64,000 bases of DNA from Bacteroidales bacterium (GCA_016707705.1 JADJHD010000006.1:1-64000); one strand, 5' to 3'; numbered from the stretch's first letter, positions 1 through 9,631 are shown. Translations and numbers: made by a program. The notes: generated from the letters alone by a model not told the origin.

Positions 1-2436
1 TTGTCCTCCAGGAAAACTCCATGACCATTGTGTGGGTACTCCTGAAGAGAGATCCTTGAAATTTACCGTACATCCATAGGGGATAAGAAGCGGATCTGCA
101 GTGAAATCGGCTGTTGGGGTATTGGAGTACATCTCTGATTTCCACATCCCTCGGCCATACGTTCCGGCTTTTATGCGGTCACCTGCAGGTCCGGCGGGAT
201 CATAATAAATTTCGAGTTCAGTAACCTTTGCATTGGCAGGAAGTCCGGTGATAAATGGAATCCAGTCGGTCATGCCGTTCTCCCTGTAGTAAACACCAGC
301 ATCTGTTCCTACATAAAGGCCTTCCTGACTTGATTTGTAGTAAACGATCGTGGAATTGTGAATATCGGGCAATGTGCCTGAAATATCTGTCCAAGTGCTA
401 CCCTTATCTTCTGATTTGTAAACTTTATTTCCCCGGCACATATAAACTACATTCTCCAGGAATGGATGTGCCTCCAGATCTGTGATGCTTCCACTGCCCA
501 CAAGATTAGTTGTCAGGGTGATCCAGTTAGGGGTTTCAGCATAAGCTTCACTTGTAATATACAGGTTTCCGCCACAGCCGGCATATAGTATATTGGTGTT
601 CGCTGGTGACTGCTCCAGCACATCAAAGTTGCTGGTGTTTAGGGTTGAAATTTTCTTCCATTTAACGGTTCCCGGATTGGCAGCCTTTATATTGTATGAA
701 CGCCACACATTTTTATATCCGATAAACATGATATTGGGGTCATTTTCGTCAATCAGGAATGGGGTTACCCATGCGCCTTCCTCATCAATCCCGTTCACCC
801 CGTTAGCTGCGATGGTTCCCTGGTTACTGGTTCCATATACCCTGTTGATAGCTCCGTAGTAGACTGTAGTGTAGCGGTACATCGGATCTGACTGATCGAT
901 TGCGCATTCCATTCCGTCACCACCACCGATGGCGTACCAGGTGTTTCCATCCTGGAGTGAGGTGCCATTATCCTGATATCCGTTGGCAACGAGGTCGTCA
1001 ACAGTGGCGCTTTGTCCGATTTTGTATGCCTGACTGATATTCAGTCCGCTGCTGATTTCATTCCAGCTTGAGCCACCATTATCGGTCCAGTATACGCCTC
1101 CATCGTTTCCAATGTAGAGGCGATTATTAATTGGGTTAAAAGCAAAGAAATGCTGGTCGGCATGGACAGCAGGAACACCGCATCCTCCGTACCAATGTGC
1201 ATTTATAAACCAGCTTGTGCCTCCATTTGTGGATTTCCAAACGTCAACACCTCCGGTATAGACAATATCGGCATTCAGGAGATCGACTGCTATTGCAAGG
1301 TCATACCATGCTTGTCCGCCACCGTCGCTTCCGTCACATGACCATCCAAGGATATTCGGGGAATTGGATCTTTGGGTAAAGCTTTCACCTCCGTCCATTG
1401 AACGGAACATGGCAGAAAATCCATTATCTGATTGTGCCAGCATGAAATAAATGACCTCAGGATTGGCTGGAGTAACTCCAATTACTCCTCTTGTCCCGCT
1501 GGCAAGTCCGTTTGCAAGCTGAGTCCAGGTTTCACCTGCATCCAGTGAGCGATAAAAAGCACCTGATCTTACAGCGTAAAGAATAGTAGTACTATTCGGT
1601 TTGAAGAGAATATCCTTGAAATCGCCACCAATTTTTTTTGTCCAGGTGGCTGCGCCATCATTTGAAACAAAGATTCCTGAAAGGGTTGCAGCATATATTT
1701 TCAGATGGTCAGCAGGACTGATGAGCAGTTTGCCAACTATCACATTGCCCATAGTTGCATTTGCAGCGGTCCAGGTATTGCCGGCATCAATGCTTTTCAT
1801 AACTCCAACTCCGGGTGCATCACCTGCATCACGGTCACCGGTTCCGATATAGACAACATTCGGATCAGTCGGATCAACAGCAACAGCTGATACTCCAAGT
1901 GTTGGCAACATATCGGTGGTTGTAGTCCAGGAATTGCCACCAACGGTAGTTTTCCACAATCCGCCTGCCGGAGCACCAACATAAATGGTATTTGGATCTG
2001 TAGGGTGGAATCCAACGGTATTGATTCGGCCTAATCCCTTGTATCCCTTGTCTGAAGGCAAACTAAAGGGGCCCTGTGGAGTCCAGTTTCCTGAAGTGGT
2101 GGATGATTGGTCATTCAATTGAAAATAATTCTGGTAAGCAGAGATAACCTGATCCGGACTGGGTTTGCTTCCATCAGGAAGTACTCTGTCCTTCATATAG
2201 TTTTCCCATCTTTTAAAGGGTTTCCATCCCTTGCCTTTATCAATAGGCCTGTCCTGCCAATAGAGATTAAATGCTCTCTGAGTTGCGAAGAAGTTTGCAT
2301 TCGGATCCTGCATCATCTGGATCCAATAGGGGTACTGAGCAGTATCATTCACTGTTGCCTGACCTGATTGTGCAGAAGCAGGTTGAACAGCAATCAATAG
2401 TAGTGCGAAAAGCAGGAGGGTGAAAAATGATTTCAT
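1..2436 (-). CDS. Secreted Asp-box (BNR/sortilin-like) propeller protein with PKD domain, C-terminus cut by window edge
   Basis: An open frame of 812 codons runs from an ATG at 2436 to the left edge without a stop. Residues 1-23 are a signal peptide ending near PASAQ. From about residue 130 to 720 there are many Asp-box loops of the S-x-D-x-G-x-T-W type, for example SIDAGNTW, SNDGAATW, SLDAGETW, STNGGTSW, TDNGGSSW and SEDKGSTW, which mark the blades of sortilin/BNR-type beta-propellers. The last 40 visible residues (TADFTADP through WSWSFPGG) begin a PKD domain. Bacteroidota proteins of this build are usually exported and often end in a type IX sorting domain; that end lies outside the window, so the route is inference. 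The ligand or substrate is unknown. A promoter box lies 27 bp upstream. Confidence 0.85.
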   Translation of the reverse strand, partial: MKSFFTLLLFALLLIAVQPASAQSGQATVNDTAQYPYWIQMMQDPNANFFATQRAFNLYWQDRPIDKGKGWKPFKRWENYMKDRVLPDGSKPSPDQVISAYQNYFQLNDQSSTTSGNWTPQGPFSLPSDKGYKGLGRINTVGFHPTDPNTIYVGAPAGGLWKTTVGGNSWTTTTDMLPTLGVSAVAVDPTDPNVVYIGTGDRDAGDAPGVGVMKSIDAGNTWTAANATMGNVIVGKLLISPADHLKIYAATLSGIFVSNDGAATWTKKIGGDFKDILFKPNSTTILYAVRSGAFYRSLDAGETWTQLANGLASGTRGVIGVTPANPEVIYFMLAQSDNGFSAMFRSMDGGESFTQRSNSPNILGWSCDGSDGGGQAWYDLAIAVDLLNADIVYTGGVDVWKSTNGGTSWFINAHWYGGCGVPAVHADQHFFAFNPINNRLYIGNDGGVYWTDNGGSSWNEISSGLNISQAYKIGQSATVDDLVANGYQDNGTSLQDGNTWYAIGGGDGMECAIDQSDPMYRYTTVYYGAINRVYGTSNQGTIAANGVNGIDEEGAWVTPFLIDENDPNIMFIGYKNVWRSYNIKAANPGTVKWKKISTLNTSNFDVLEQSPANTNILYAGCGGNLYITSEAYAETPNWITLTTNLVGSGSITDLEAHPFLENVVYMCRGNKVYKSEDKGSTWTDISGTLPDIHNSTIVYYKSSQEGLYVGTDAGVYYRENGMTDWIPFITGLPANAKVTELEIYYDPAGPAGDRIKAGTYGRGMWKSEMYSNTPTADFTADPLLIPYGCTVNFKDLSSGVPTQWSWSFPGGQ

Positions 2437-2462
2437 CTGGTCGGGACTTTATAAAATATTTG

Positions 2463-2470
2463 CAAATCTA
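2463..2470 (-). promoter_or_regulatory. Putative -7 promoter box of the Asp-box/PKD gene
   Basis: Read on the minus strand the bases are TAGATTTG, an exact match to the Bacteroidota -7 consensus TAnnTTTG. It lies 27 bp before the ATG at 2436, giving an expected short leader. No TTTG-like -33 element is evident at the usual spacing. Confidence 0.5.
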
Positions 2471-2610
2471 AGCATAATAATGAATATCATGGAAAGATTA
2501 GAAATATATTAAAGTGATGAATATCAGTGCGATATAGGATAATATGGAGTTGAGGAGTCTTTTTTATTCAGATTCCATGCATGTGTTAGTGCGGAATATC
2601 ATTCAGGCGT

Positions 2611-3240
2611 TTACAGCTGTTTTGCTGCTTTGTTTTCGGAGAATATAAAATATATAGGAATTCCCAGGTAGATCGCGAAAGCAAGATAGGGGTGAATAAA
2701 GGATACAGCAATCCCTGAAAGGTACATTGCAGGTCCGAATACTATCGACATCCTGCTTCCAGTCCGGAAGGAATCAATGTCAACGGATTCATCAAGGAGA
2801 TCAGGTTTTCGCAGAACATAAAACCTCATAAAAGAGAAGGATGCTGCCATCAAAGCCATGATCAGTCCGTAAAAAATCAGTGAGAACGGATTGGATGGAT
2901 AGTCGCCAAGAAGCGCGGTAGGGAAGGGGATAAAACTTGCCCATAGCAGCAAAACTGCATTCCACCAGAATATTCCATTATCCAGATTCCTGAATTGCTT
3001 GAAAAGTCTGTGATGATTAACCCATATTACAGCAATGGTGAAGAAACTCAGCATCCAGCCCAGAATTTTTGGGAGCATTCCCAATATTGCCTTGTACAAT
3101 TCAGCCGCTGAGTGATCATTTGCAACGTATGGCACCTTGATCTCAAGAACCAGCAGTGTGATAATTATCGCGAATATTCCGTCGGAGAATGTTTCGACTC
3201 TTCCTTTGTTGAACAGATTCATCATAAATGCAGAATTCAT
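2611..3240 (-). CDS. TMEM175-family (DUF1211) potassium channel-like membrane protein
   Basis: The protein is about 209 residues when started at the ATG at 3240 (MNSAFMMNLF); the frame is open to an upstream ATG at 3264. The N-terminus carries R-V-E-T-F-S-D-G-I-F-A-I, the FSDG signature of the first helix of prokaryotic TMEM175 channels, where the conserved R and FSD help hold the pore together. Roughly six hydrophobic helices follow, as in single-repeat bacterial members that assemble as tetramers. Family knowledge suggests potassium conductance across the inner membrane; nothing here tests that. It stands alone between the Asp-box gene and the HtrA gene on the same strand. Confidence 0.8.
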   Translation of the reverse strand: MNSAFMMNLFNKGRVETFSDGIFAIIITLLVLEIKVPYVANDHSAAELYKAILGMLPKILGWMLSFFTIAVIWVNHHRLFKQFRNLDNGIFWWNAVLLLWASFIPFPTALLGDYPSNPFSLIFYGLIMALMAASFSFMRFYVLRKPDLLDESVDIDSFRTGSRMSIVFGPAMYLSGIAVSFIHPYLAFAIYLGIPIYFIFSENKAAKQL

Positions 3241-3329
3241 TTTAAACTTAACCGAAAATAGCAAAATCTTTCATTACTCTGATCTTGTCTTCCTGCAACA
3301 GGAGATTTTGAGAGGTGCAGTAATTCCAA

Positions 3330-4322
3330 TTATTTGAGCTCTCCCGGGACAACTGTAACAACCTGACTATGTCCCTGCCTGAGAATGGTAAGTGGCACTG
3401 ATTTGCCGATTACTTCCTCTTTCAGGTATTTGTGCAGGGAGTCGACAGAAGAAACCGCTTGTCCGTCGAATTCAACAATTATATCTCCAATTAACAATGC
3501 TGAGTTCCTGATTGCAGGATTATTCAGGATTTCAAAAATATAAACACCGGTGCGAGTTTTAAGTTTATTGGCTCCAACCATTCTCTGTGATAGGGTAACA
3601 GCCTGTGCTGCAACCCCTAATTGGGCCCTTTTTACCTTTCCATGCAGAATCAGCTGTCCTGCCACATAAGCCGCCAGATTGGAGGATACTGCAAAGCAAA
3701 GTCCCTGTGCTGTAGGAATCATCGCAGTATTCACGCCAATTACCCTTCCTTCACTGTTCACCAGTGGGCCTCCACTGTTGCCGGGGTTGAGCGCTGCATC
3801 TGTCTGAATTATATCGTCAATCAGCCGGCCATTTGATGCCCTGAGCGATCTTCCTGTTGCACTTACCACTCCTGCAGTCACTGTATGCTGCAGACCAAGC
3901 GGATTACCAATGGCAATGGCTATTTGTCCCGGCTCCAGCATTTCAGAATTGGTAAACTGTAGTGGCTTAAGCTCACCATCATAAACTTTAAGGACTGCAA
4001 TATCGGAGGACTGGTCAGCACCAACAAGACTGGCATCCAATTCCTGTCCATCGGCAAAAGCTGCCCGAATTGAAATTGCTGCATCAATCACATGATTATT
4101 CGTGATAATAAATCCATCTGAAGAAATTACAAAACCGGAACCTGAACCGGGTTGCTGGCTTATCTTGCCTGTTTTCGGATCCTGAATATTCTTGAGGACT
4201 TTTATATGTACAACAGCTTGGGCTACATTCTTAACAACACCACTTACTGTTGAAGAGTAAGCATCCAGTAACTGAGCATCGGTGCTTGTTATTAGTCGGG
4301 TTTCAAAACTTGGTTTTTCCAT
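3330..4322 (-). CDS. HtrA/DegP-family trypsin-like serine protease with C-terminal PDZ domain, no signal peptide
   Basis: The 330-residue protein has an HtrA catalytic triad: His77 in TNNHVID, Asp107 in SSDIAVLK and Ser183 in NPGNSGGPL. A single PDZ domain covers roughly residues 230-325. HtrA proteases cleave misfolded or regulated proteins. Unlike classical DegP/DegQ there is no signal peptide or N-terminal membrane helix: the start MEKPSFETRL is polar and the domain begins near residue 25. By sequence the product would stay in the cytoplasm unless the true start is elsewhere. No good alternative start adding a hydrophobic segment was seen. No operon partner is obvious; the HMA lipoprotein upstream has its own terminator. 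Confidence 0.9.
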   Translation of the reverse strand: MEKPSFETRLITSTDAQLLDAYSSTVSGVVKNVAQAVVHIKVLKNIQDPKTGKISQQPGSGSGFVISSDGFIITNNHVIDAAISIRAAFADGQELDASLVGADQSSDIAVLKVYDGELKPLQFTNSEMLEPGQIAIAIGNPLGLQHTVTAGVVSATGRSLRASNGRLIDDIIQTDAALNPGNSGGPLVNSEGRVIGVNTAMIPTAQGLCFAVSSNLAAYVAGQLILHGKVKRAQLGVAAQAVTLSQRMVGANKLKTRTGVYIFEILNNPAIRNSALLIGDIIVEFDGQAVSSVDSLHKYLKEEVIGKSVPLTILRQGHSQVVTVVPGELK

Positions 4323-4463
4323 GCCTGGAATTAACCAATAACCGCTCCATGAAGTAAAATGTGAAAAAATGGCAGTAATGTCAGTGGTCCTTCCTTCACT
4401 ATTTGCAACTGGCCTGACTTGTAAAGCTTATTGACATGTCAGGATTTTTGTCAGGGCAAAAAA

Positions 4464-4489
4464 AAATCCCCGGAAAATTTCGGGGATTT
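4464..4489 (-). terminator. Rho-independent terminator of the HMA lipoprotein gene
   Basis: A 9-bp perfect stem (AAATCCCCG paired with CGGGGATTT) closes an 8-base loop. Read on the minus strand it is followed by an unbroken run of T residues (plus-strand A run at 4458-4466). It lies 22 bp past the stop at 4511. Confidence 0.85.
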
Positions 4490-4510
4490 CTAGAATTCAT
4501 TTTTAAGCAG

Positions 4511-4858
4511 TTAGTTTGCTGAAGGAGGAGTATCAGCGGGCTTCTCGCCTTTTACTATATAACCGGCATCAGTGATTGCGGCTGAAATGGCCTTGATGTC
4601 TGTCTTTGTCGAATCAAACTTTACCAGGGTTGAGCCTTCAGTATGTGAAGCTGTTACTTCCATTACACCCTCAACACCTCCAACGGCTTCCTTGATGGTA
4701 TTTTCACATCCTGTACAGGTCATTCCTTCAACGGCCAGATTCAGGGTTTTGTTGGCAACTGCAACTGCTGTGCTGGCTGCTTCTGTTTTTGCATCCTTGC
4801 CTGATGTGCAGGAGTAAGCTACTGCAAGCACCAATAAAAAGGCTAATATGTTTTTCAT
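4511..4858 (-). CDS. Lipoprotein with heavy-metal-associated (HMA) domain
   Basis: Started at the ATG at 4858 the protein is 115 residues and begins with a lipoprotein signal, MKNILAFLLVLAVAYSC, with lipid attachment at Cys17. An HMA/ferredoxin-like fold follows at about residues 38-105 with the metal site G-M-T-C-T-G-C (Cys48 and Cys51). Such domains bind Cu(I) or other soft metals. An envelope-anchored HMA lipoprotein near cytochrome oxidase genes could take part in copper handling for the CuA or CuB sites, but that is inference from location. The frame is open to an ATG at 4891, which would place 11 residues before the signal and is less likely. A strong terminator follows. Confidence 0.85.
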   Translation of the reverse strand: MKNILAFLLVLAVAYSCTSGKDAKTEAASTAVAVANKTLNLAVEGMTCTGCENTIKEAVGGVEGVMEVTASHTEGSTLVKFDSTKTDIKAISAAITDAGYIVKGEKPADTPPSAN

Positions 4859-4935
4859 GTTGGTTAGTTTTAGAGGGATAAAATTAATCAATCAAAGAAT
4901 ATGTTTTCATTTCAAGGAGATATTCTGAAGGAGAC

Positions 4936-6837
4936 TTATTCTTCAAGTGTGGTCAGGTCGCCTGTATCTTGTCCGAGAGCCTTTGCCCTCAATACCCTGC
5001 GCATAATTTTCCCTGAACGGGTTTTGGGCAATGAATCGGCAAATTCAAGGAATGAAGGCTTAGCAATGGGACCAATTTCTTTCTCTACATGCACTTTCAA
5101 CTCCTCTGCAAGAGCCGGTGAGGCTGTAAAATTCTGCCTCAGGATTACAGTGGCGTGAATGATATTTCCCCTCAGTTCATCGGGCAGTCCGATTGCTGCA
5201 GCTTCTGAAACTGCTGGATGGCTTACCAGAGCGCTTTCAATTTCTGCTGATCCAAGCCGATACCCACTTACCTTGATCACATCGTCAATTCGGCCAATGA
5301 TCCAGTAGTAACCATCTTCGTCAACCCTTGCAGAGTCACCTGCGAGGTACCATCCCTGTTCTTTGTATTTTTCCCAGTATTTCTCAACATAGCGATCCGG
5401 GTCACCAAGAATGGTTCTTGCCATTCCGGGCCAGGGATTCTTGATGATAAGGTTGCCCTCATCTCCCTGCTTTACTTCTTTCCCGTGATCATCCACAATG
5501 CTGATTTCATTACCAAAGAATGGTTTAGCTGCAGATCCTGGTTTTAAAGGCATTACCGGAAGCGGGGTGATCATAAATCCTCCTGTTTCAGTCTGCCACC
5601 AAGTGTCCATTATCGGACAACGGCTTTTACCAATAACCTCATAATACCATTTCCAGGCTTCAGGATTAATAGGTTCACCAACCGATCCAAGCAGTCGAAG
5701 AGAACTCAGATTGTGCCTGTCGGCCCATGAAGCGCCGAACCTCATGAGTCCCCTTATTGCAGTAGGAGAGGTGTAAAGTATATTGATTCCATATTTTTCA
5801 ATCATCGACCACCATCTGTTCGGATAGGGATGATTGGGCGCACCTTCGTACATCATGATGGTTGCCCCATTAATCAAAGGTGCATAAACAATATAGCTGT
5901 GTCCGGTAATCCAGCCCGGATCGGCAGCACACCACCAGCGGTCCTCAGGCTTGATATCAAAAACATCCCGATAGGTGGTTGCAGTATAAACGGCATATCC
6001 GCCATGGGTATGCACAAGACCTTTGGGTTTTCCTGTTGTTCCGGAAGTATAAAGGATGAAAAGGGGATCTTCTGAATCTGTCTGCTCTGTGCAGCAACCG
6101 GCATTGGCAATAGGCATTCCCATAAGGTCGTGATACCAGAAGTCGCGGTCATTCTCCATATAGCATTCTTCGCCGGTACGCTTCACAGCAATGCACACCT
6201 CAATAGTGGCGGAGCGCTGCATGGCTTCATTGGCGATTTTCTTAAGCTGGGTGGGCTTTCCTCTTCTGAATCCACCATCGGCTGTAATCAGAATGCGGCT
6301 TTGGGCATCTTCAATGCGTTCGGCAAGTGCTTCCACTGAGAAACCACCGTATACTACACTATGGGGCGCTCCAATCTTGGCACATGCAAGCATTGCTACA
6401 ACAAGTTCAGGAATCTGGGGCATGTAGATAGTGATAACCTCTCCCTTGCGGGCTCCCATAGCCTTCAATACATTCGCAAACCGGGTGACTTCCCTGTTCA
6501 GTGCATGATAGGAGAATGTGCGAACATCTCCGGGTTCACCTTCCCAGATGATCGCCAGCTTATTGCGGGTTTGGTTCTTCTGGTGCCTGTCGAGCGCATT
6601 ATGCACTATGTTTATCTTCCCTCCGGAGAACCATTTGTAGAAGGGCTTCCTGCTGTCATCGAGAACCTGATCCCATTTGCGGTACCATTCAAGTTTTCGG
6701 GCTTCAGCTGCCCAGTAACCTTCCCTGTCTTCAATCGATTTTTTGTACAGGGATTCATAGTCCTTTACATTTGCTTTTTTCAGTATCTCCTTTGGTGGAT
6801 AATACATGTTCTTCGAAGGGTCAAACAGGTGGTCCAT
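4936..6837 (-). CDS. acs: Acetyl-CoA synthetase (acetate--CoA ligase, AMP-forming)
   Basis: The 633-residue length fits Acs. It converts acetate, ATP and CoA to acetyl-CoA in the cytoplasm through an acetyl-adenylate. Residues 263-273 are the AMP-binding P-loop YTSGTTGKPKG; other family motifs include GSVGEPINPEAW and WWQTETGG. The C-terminal PKTRSGKIMRR contains the catalytic lysine (Lys610), which in characterised Acs enzymes is switched off by acetylation. The N-terminal Acs domain is also present. It is 75 bp downstream of ctaB on the same strand, so acetate activation may be co-expressed with the aerobic respiratory block; a separate promoter is possible and was not resolved. Confidence 0.97.
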   Translation of the reverse strand: MDHLFDPSKNMYYPPKEILKKANVKDYESLYKKSIEDREGYWAAEARKLEWYRKWDQVLDDSRKPFYKWFSGGKINIVHNALDRHQKNQTRNKLAIIWEGEPGDVRTFSYHALNREVTRFANVLKAMGARKGEVITIYMPQIPELVVAMLACAKIGAPHSVVYGGFSVEALAERIEDAQSRILITADGGFRRGKPTQLKKIANEAMQRSATIEVCIAVKRTGEECYMENDRDFWYHDLMGMPIANAGCCTEQTDSEDPLFILYTSGTTGKPKGLVHTHGGYAVYTATTYRDVFDIKPEDRWWCAADPGWITGHSYIVYAPLINGATIMMYEGAPNHPYPNRWWSMIEKYGINILYTSPTAIRGLMRFGASWADRHNLSSLRLLGSVGEPINPEAWKWYYEVIGKSRCPIMDTWWQTETGGFMITPLPVMPLKPGSAAKPFFGNEISIVDDHGKEVKQGDEGNLIIKNPWPGMARTILGDPDRYVEKYWEKYKEQGWYLAGDSARVDEDGYYWIIGRIDDVIKVSGYRLGSAEIESALVSHPAVSEAAAIGLPDELRGNIIHATVILRQNFTASPALAEELKVHVEKEIGPIAKPSFLEFADSLPKTRSGKIMRRVLRAKALGQDTGDLTTLEE

Positions 6838-6912
6838 AAGAGCTGAGATTTTACGGGGTTATGTACTGAGAATGCTGCTGTAGCAATGACCAGTGAGATA
6901 TTGCAAGCAGTA

Positions 6913-7806
6913 CTAAAACAATCGGTCGGAAATCATGATCAGCATTACAAGCAAATAATAGAGATTTATCAGGACAAAAGATCTTCCTACCTTAAATTCA
7001 TGGCTGTTTCGCAGTAGTGGAATAAAATAGGCAACCAGTAATACTGATAATCCCATGACTGAATAGCTGGTCCATTGCAGGAAGATAACTCTGTAAACAG
7101 GTAGTGCAAATGCTACCACGGCCATTGCAGCAATCCAGATAAAGGTAAGTCTCTTGATCTGGATTTTGCTCAGCAATTTGGTCATGCTTGGAAGTGATGC
7201 ATCTTCATACTGTTCCCCGAATTTAAGGAGAAGCAGCCAGAAATGTGGTATCTGTCCTATGAAGAAAAAGAATCCAAGCAGGTAAGCCTTCTCATCAGCG
7301 AGCAGTCCTCCGCCTGCAACCCATCCTGCCAGGGGTGGCAGTGCTCCAACCACTGATCCGGGGACGGCTGCGAAGGCTGTAATGCGCTTGAGTGGGGTGT
7401 AAATTGCATTGTACCATATGAAGGTAGCGAATCCAACAAGGAATGTTAACCAACCCGGGCCAAGTATAAGAGCAAGGCTTCCGCTGATGAAGAATCCAAG
7501 GGTCACAATCCATGCACCAGTGAGGCTGATTCTTCCACCGGGAAGCGGACGATTGCTCGTCCTTTTCATGCGAAGGTCTATCTCCATTTCCTGTATCTGG
7601 TTAAGTGCAGACGCACCGCTAGCCAGCAGGAAAATACCGAGCACAGGTAAAACAATGCCACGGTCGAAAGAACCGTGGCTTAGTATGTATCCTGTTAAGG
7701 TGGTGAACGCAACCGGGATGGAGATCCTGACCTTGCCAAGCTGGCTTATCACCTTAAGGAATGAATCAGGTTTATTCTTTTTCTCCAAGGGTTTTGATAT
7801 ATTCAA
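6913..7806 (-). CDS. ctaB: Protoheme IX farnesyltransferase (heme O synthase)
   Basis: The 297-residue polytopic UbiA-family prenyltransferase has about nine hydrophobic helices. The first aspartate-rich motif is N-Q-I-Q-E-M-E-I-D-L-R-M-K-R-T-S-N-R-P, diagnostic for CtaB/CyoE. It transfers a farnesyl group to heme B to make heme O, the precursor of heme A used by the neighbouring oxidase. The start at 7806 lies inside the end of coxB (35-bp overlap), suggesting translational coupling. Heme A synthase (ctaA) is not in this window, so heme A production depends on a gene elsewhere. Confidence 0.96.
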   Translation of the reverse strand: MNISKPLEKKNKPDSFLKVISQLGKVRISIPVAFTTLTGYILSHGSFDRGIVLPVLGIFLLASGASALNQIQEMEIDLRMKRTSNRPLPGGRISLTGAWIVTLGFFISGSLALILGPGWLTFLVGFATFIWYNAIYTPLKRITAFAAVPGSVVGALPPLAGWVAGGGLLADEKAYLLGFFFFIGQIPHFWLLLLKFGEQYEDASLPSMTKLLSKIQIKRLTFIWIAAMAVVAFALPVYRVIFLQWTSYSVMGLSVLLVAYFIPLLRNSHEFKVGRSFVLINLYYLLVMLIMISDRLF

Positions 7807-8716
7807 TGATCTTAGCTATTTCTTCATCACTTAACTGTCCCTTGTAGGAAACCATCTGTCCTTTCTGGAAACCTTTCACAACATCAGCTTCCGGATTGAT
7901 GATTGATTGCTTGATATACTCATCATCCACAGTAATCTCACGTTCCTTGCCATCAGTAACTACGGTTACCTTGTGTCCGTAAATTCCCTTGAAGGATGGA
8001 CCAACCAGTTTGGTGCCGTCGGCTGTATGGCAGGCAATGCAAGCCTTACCCTGAACGATAAGTTTCCCCGCTGCACCGGGAACAGCTGCTGCGGCAGAAT
8101 CAAGCTTTGGCTGGGCAGATGCTGCATACCAGGCGTTGAATTCCGCTTCAGGGAGCACCTTCACGGCTGAAAGCATGTAGGAATGCCTCAAACCGCAGTA
8201 TTCAGTGCAAAAGAGTTCATAGGTTCCAACGATAGGTGCATTGAACCACATGGAGTTCTTGCGGTTGGGAACCAGGTCTTCCTTGATCCTGAAGTCGGGA
8301 ATATAGAGTGAGTGGATTACATCGAGAGCATTGAGGTGCATGGCTACGTTCTTGCCTGCAGGAACAATAAGGGTATCGGTTACACGACCATTGTCATATT
8401 CAAATCTCCAGCTCCACATTTGTGCAGTGACCTTAACACTCATTGCATCCTTAGGAATCTGACGCTGCGGGATGTAGGCCTTCCAGCCCATCCAGAACAT
8501 AATCATCACAAGAATTGTAGGGATAACTGTCCAGATGATTTCCAGCTTTGTGCTGCCTTCAATTTCTTCGGCAACAGGATTCCGCTTTTTATTGTAGCGG
8601 ATGATGAAATAAATCATTGCGGCCGTAATACCTACAAGGAAAATTGCTGATACACCCAGAATGAAAATAAAGGCGGTATCAACATTTGAAACAAAATTTG
8701 AGTATCCTGAATACAT
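7772..8716 (-). CDS. coxB: Cytochrome c oxidase subunit II with fused cytochrome c domain (caa3 type)
   Basis: The protein is 314 residues from the ATG at 8716 (MYSGYSNFVS); the frame is open to 8740, which would overlap coxD by 20 bp. Two N-terminal membrane helices are followed by a cupredoxin domain with the CuA ligands: a His in DVIHSLY, then C-T-E-Y-C-G-L-R-H-S-Y-M. After an Ala/Pro linker a class I cytochrome c domain carries CIACH, with a likely axial Met in KGQMVSYKG. It takes electrons from the Act complex or a soluble cytochrome and passes them to subunit I. The fused heme domain defines a caa3-type oxidase. Its place after coxD, rather than before coxA, is worth noting. Confidence 0.95.
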   Translation of the reverse strand: MYSGYSNFVSNVDTAFIFILGVSAIFLVGITAAMIYFIIRYNKKRNPVAEEIEGSTKLEIIWTVIPTILVMIMFWMGWKAYIPQRQIPKDAMSVKVTAQMWSWRFEYDNGRVTDTLIVPAGKNVAMHLNALDVIHSLYIPDFRIKEDLVPNRKNSMWFNAPIVGTYELFCTEYCGLRHSYMLSAVKVLPEAEFNAWYAASAQPKLDSAAAAVPGAAGKLIVQGKACIACHTADGTKLVGPSFKGIYGHKVTVVTDGKEREITVDDEYIKQSIINPEADVVKGFQKGQMVSYKGQLSDEEIAKIIEYIKTLGEKE

Positions 8717-8720
8717 AGGC

Positions 8721-9005
8721 TTAGCGGTATAAATAGTCAAAGAAGGTTATTATTATCACAACTGCGTAAATAAGGAGTACCAGCGTAACCATGAACCTGA
8801 AAATTTTATCATCAAATTTCAGGTGCATGAAATAGAGCAATACTATGGCAGCCTTTGTGGATGCAATAATCATTGCTGCTGTGGTGTTGAAGGCTCCCAA
8901 CTGTACACTGGTAATCGCGACAGTTACTATTGTCAGGGCGATGAGGCTGGCAAGCACAAGGAGATGGCTTCCGTAGCTGCTTATATGGGTCTTGTTTTCG
9001 CTCAT
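8721..9005 (-). CDS. coxD: Cytochrome c oxidase subunit IV (small membrane subunit)
   Basis: The 94-residue protein has three hydrophobic helices. It contains S-T-K-A-A-I-V-L-L-Y-F-M-H-L, the signature of prokaryotic cytochrome c oxidase subunit IV (CtaF/CoxD type), and ends in a short charged tail. It is an accessory subunit thought to stabilise the oxidase and holds no redox centre. It sits 4 bp after coxC and 4 bp before coxB (using the 8716 start), clearly within the oxidase operon. Confidence 0.92.
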   Translation of the reverse strand: MSENKTHISSYGSHLLVLASLIALTIVTVAITSVQLGAFNTTAAMIIASTKAAIVLLYFMHLKFDDKIFRFMVTLVLLIYAVVIIITFFDYLYR

Positions 9006-9009
9006 GGCA

Positions 9010-9631
9010 TCAATGAATTAAGTAGAACAGTGGGAAAAGGAAGATCCAGATCAGGTCGACAAGGTGCCAGTAAAGGCCACCGTTTTCGAGGAATACGTAG
9101 CGCTCCTGCGTTACCCTCCCCTGACGGACCCTAACAAAGACCCAGCCCAGCAATACCATACCCACAATAATGTGAATAGCATGTAAACCGGTCATGAAGA
9201 AATACAAGCCGAAAAATAAAATGTCTCCCTGGCTCAGGCTAAAGAGAAATTCAGATCCCGGATAAATACCATGGTGAATTTTGGCTCCCCATTCAAAGTA
9301 TTTGTTGATAAGGAAAACAAGTGCCAGAAGCAGAGTGACTACCAAAAGGATAAGTGTCATCTTCTTGTCTCCCTTCTGCATGGCGGTAATCGACATGGCA
9401 ACGGTAGCTGAGCTTATGAGCAGGATAACTGTATTGATGAAACCGATAGTAACATCAAGTTCCTGATTTGCCATGTGAAATTCAACCGGGTGCTTGTACC
9501 TGTATACTGAGTACACTAAAAAGCGCCCCGAACAGAAGAATCTCGGTAAATATAAATAGCCACATTCCGAGTTTGGAACCAATCGGATCGTAATGATCGT
9601 GGGTTAGGTGTGTGCTTGGATTTTGTTCCAT
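9010..9631 (-). CDS. coxC: Cytochrome c oxidase subunit III, interrupted by a frameshift
   Basis: The gene is split over two frames. From the ATG at 9631, 7 bp after coxA, the first frame reads MEQNPSTHLTHDHYDPIGSK and a membrane helix ending LLFGALF, then derails. A second frame continues YSVYRYKHPVEFH through the remaining helices to the stop at 9010. Joined, they form a normal five-helix subunit III of about 206 residues; the stretch GLHAIHIIVG is typical of the family. The 622-bp span is one base over a multiple of three, so one base is extra or two are missing. The break maps to the A5 run at 9518-9522 (T5 in the coding sense). Sequencing error is likelier than loss of an essential subunit. 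Confidence 0.9.

Noticed and set aside
6361..6846. 161-codon plus-strand frame
   Set aside because: Antisense to acs; it shadows a certain gene.
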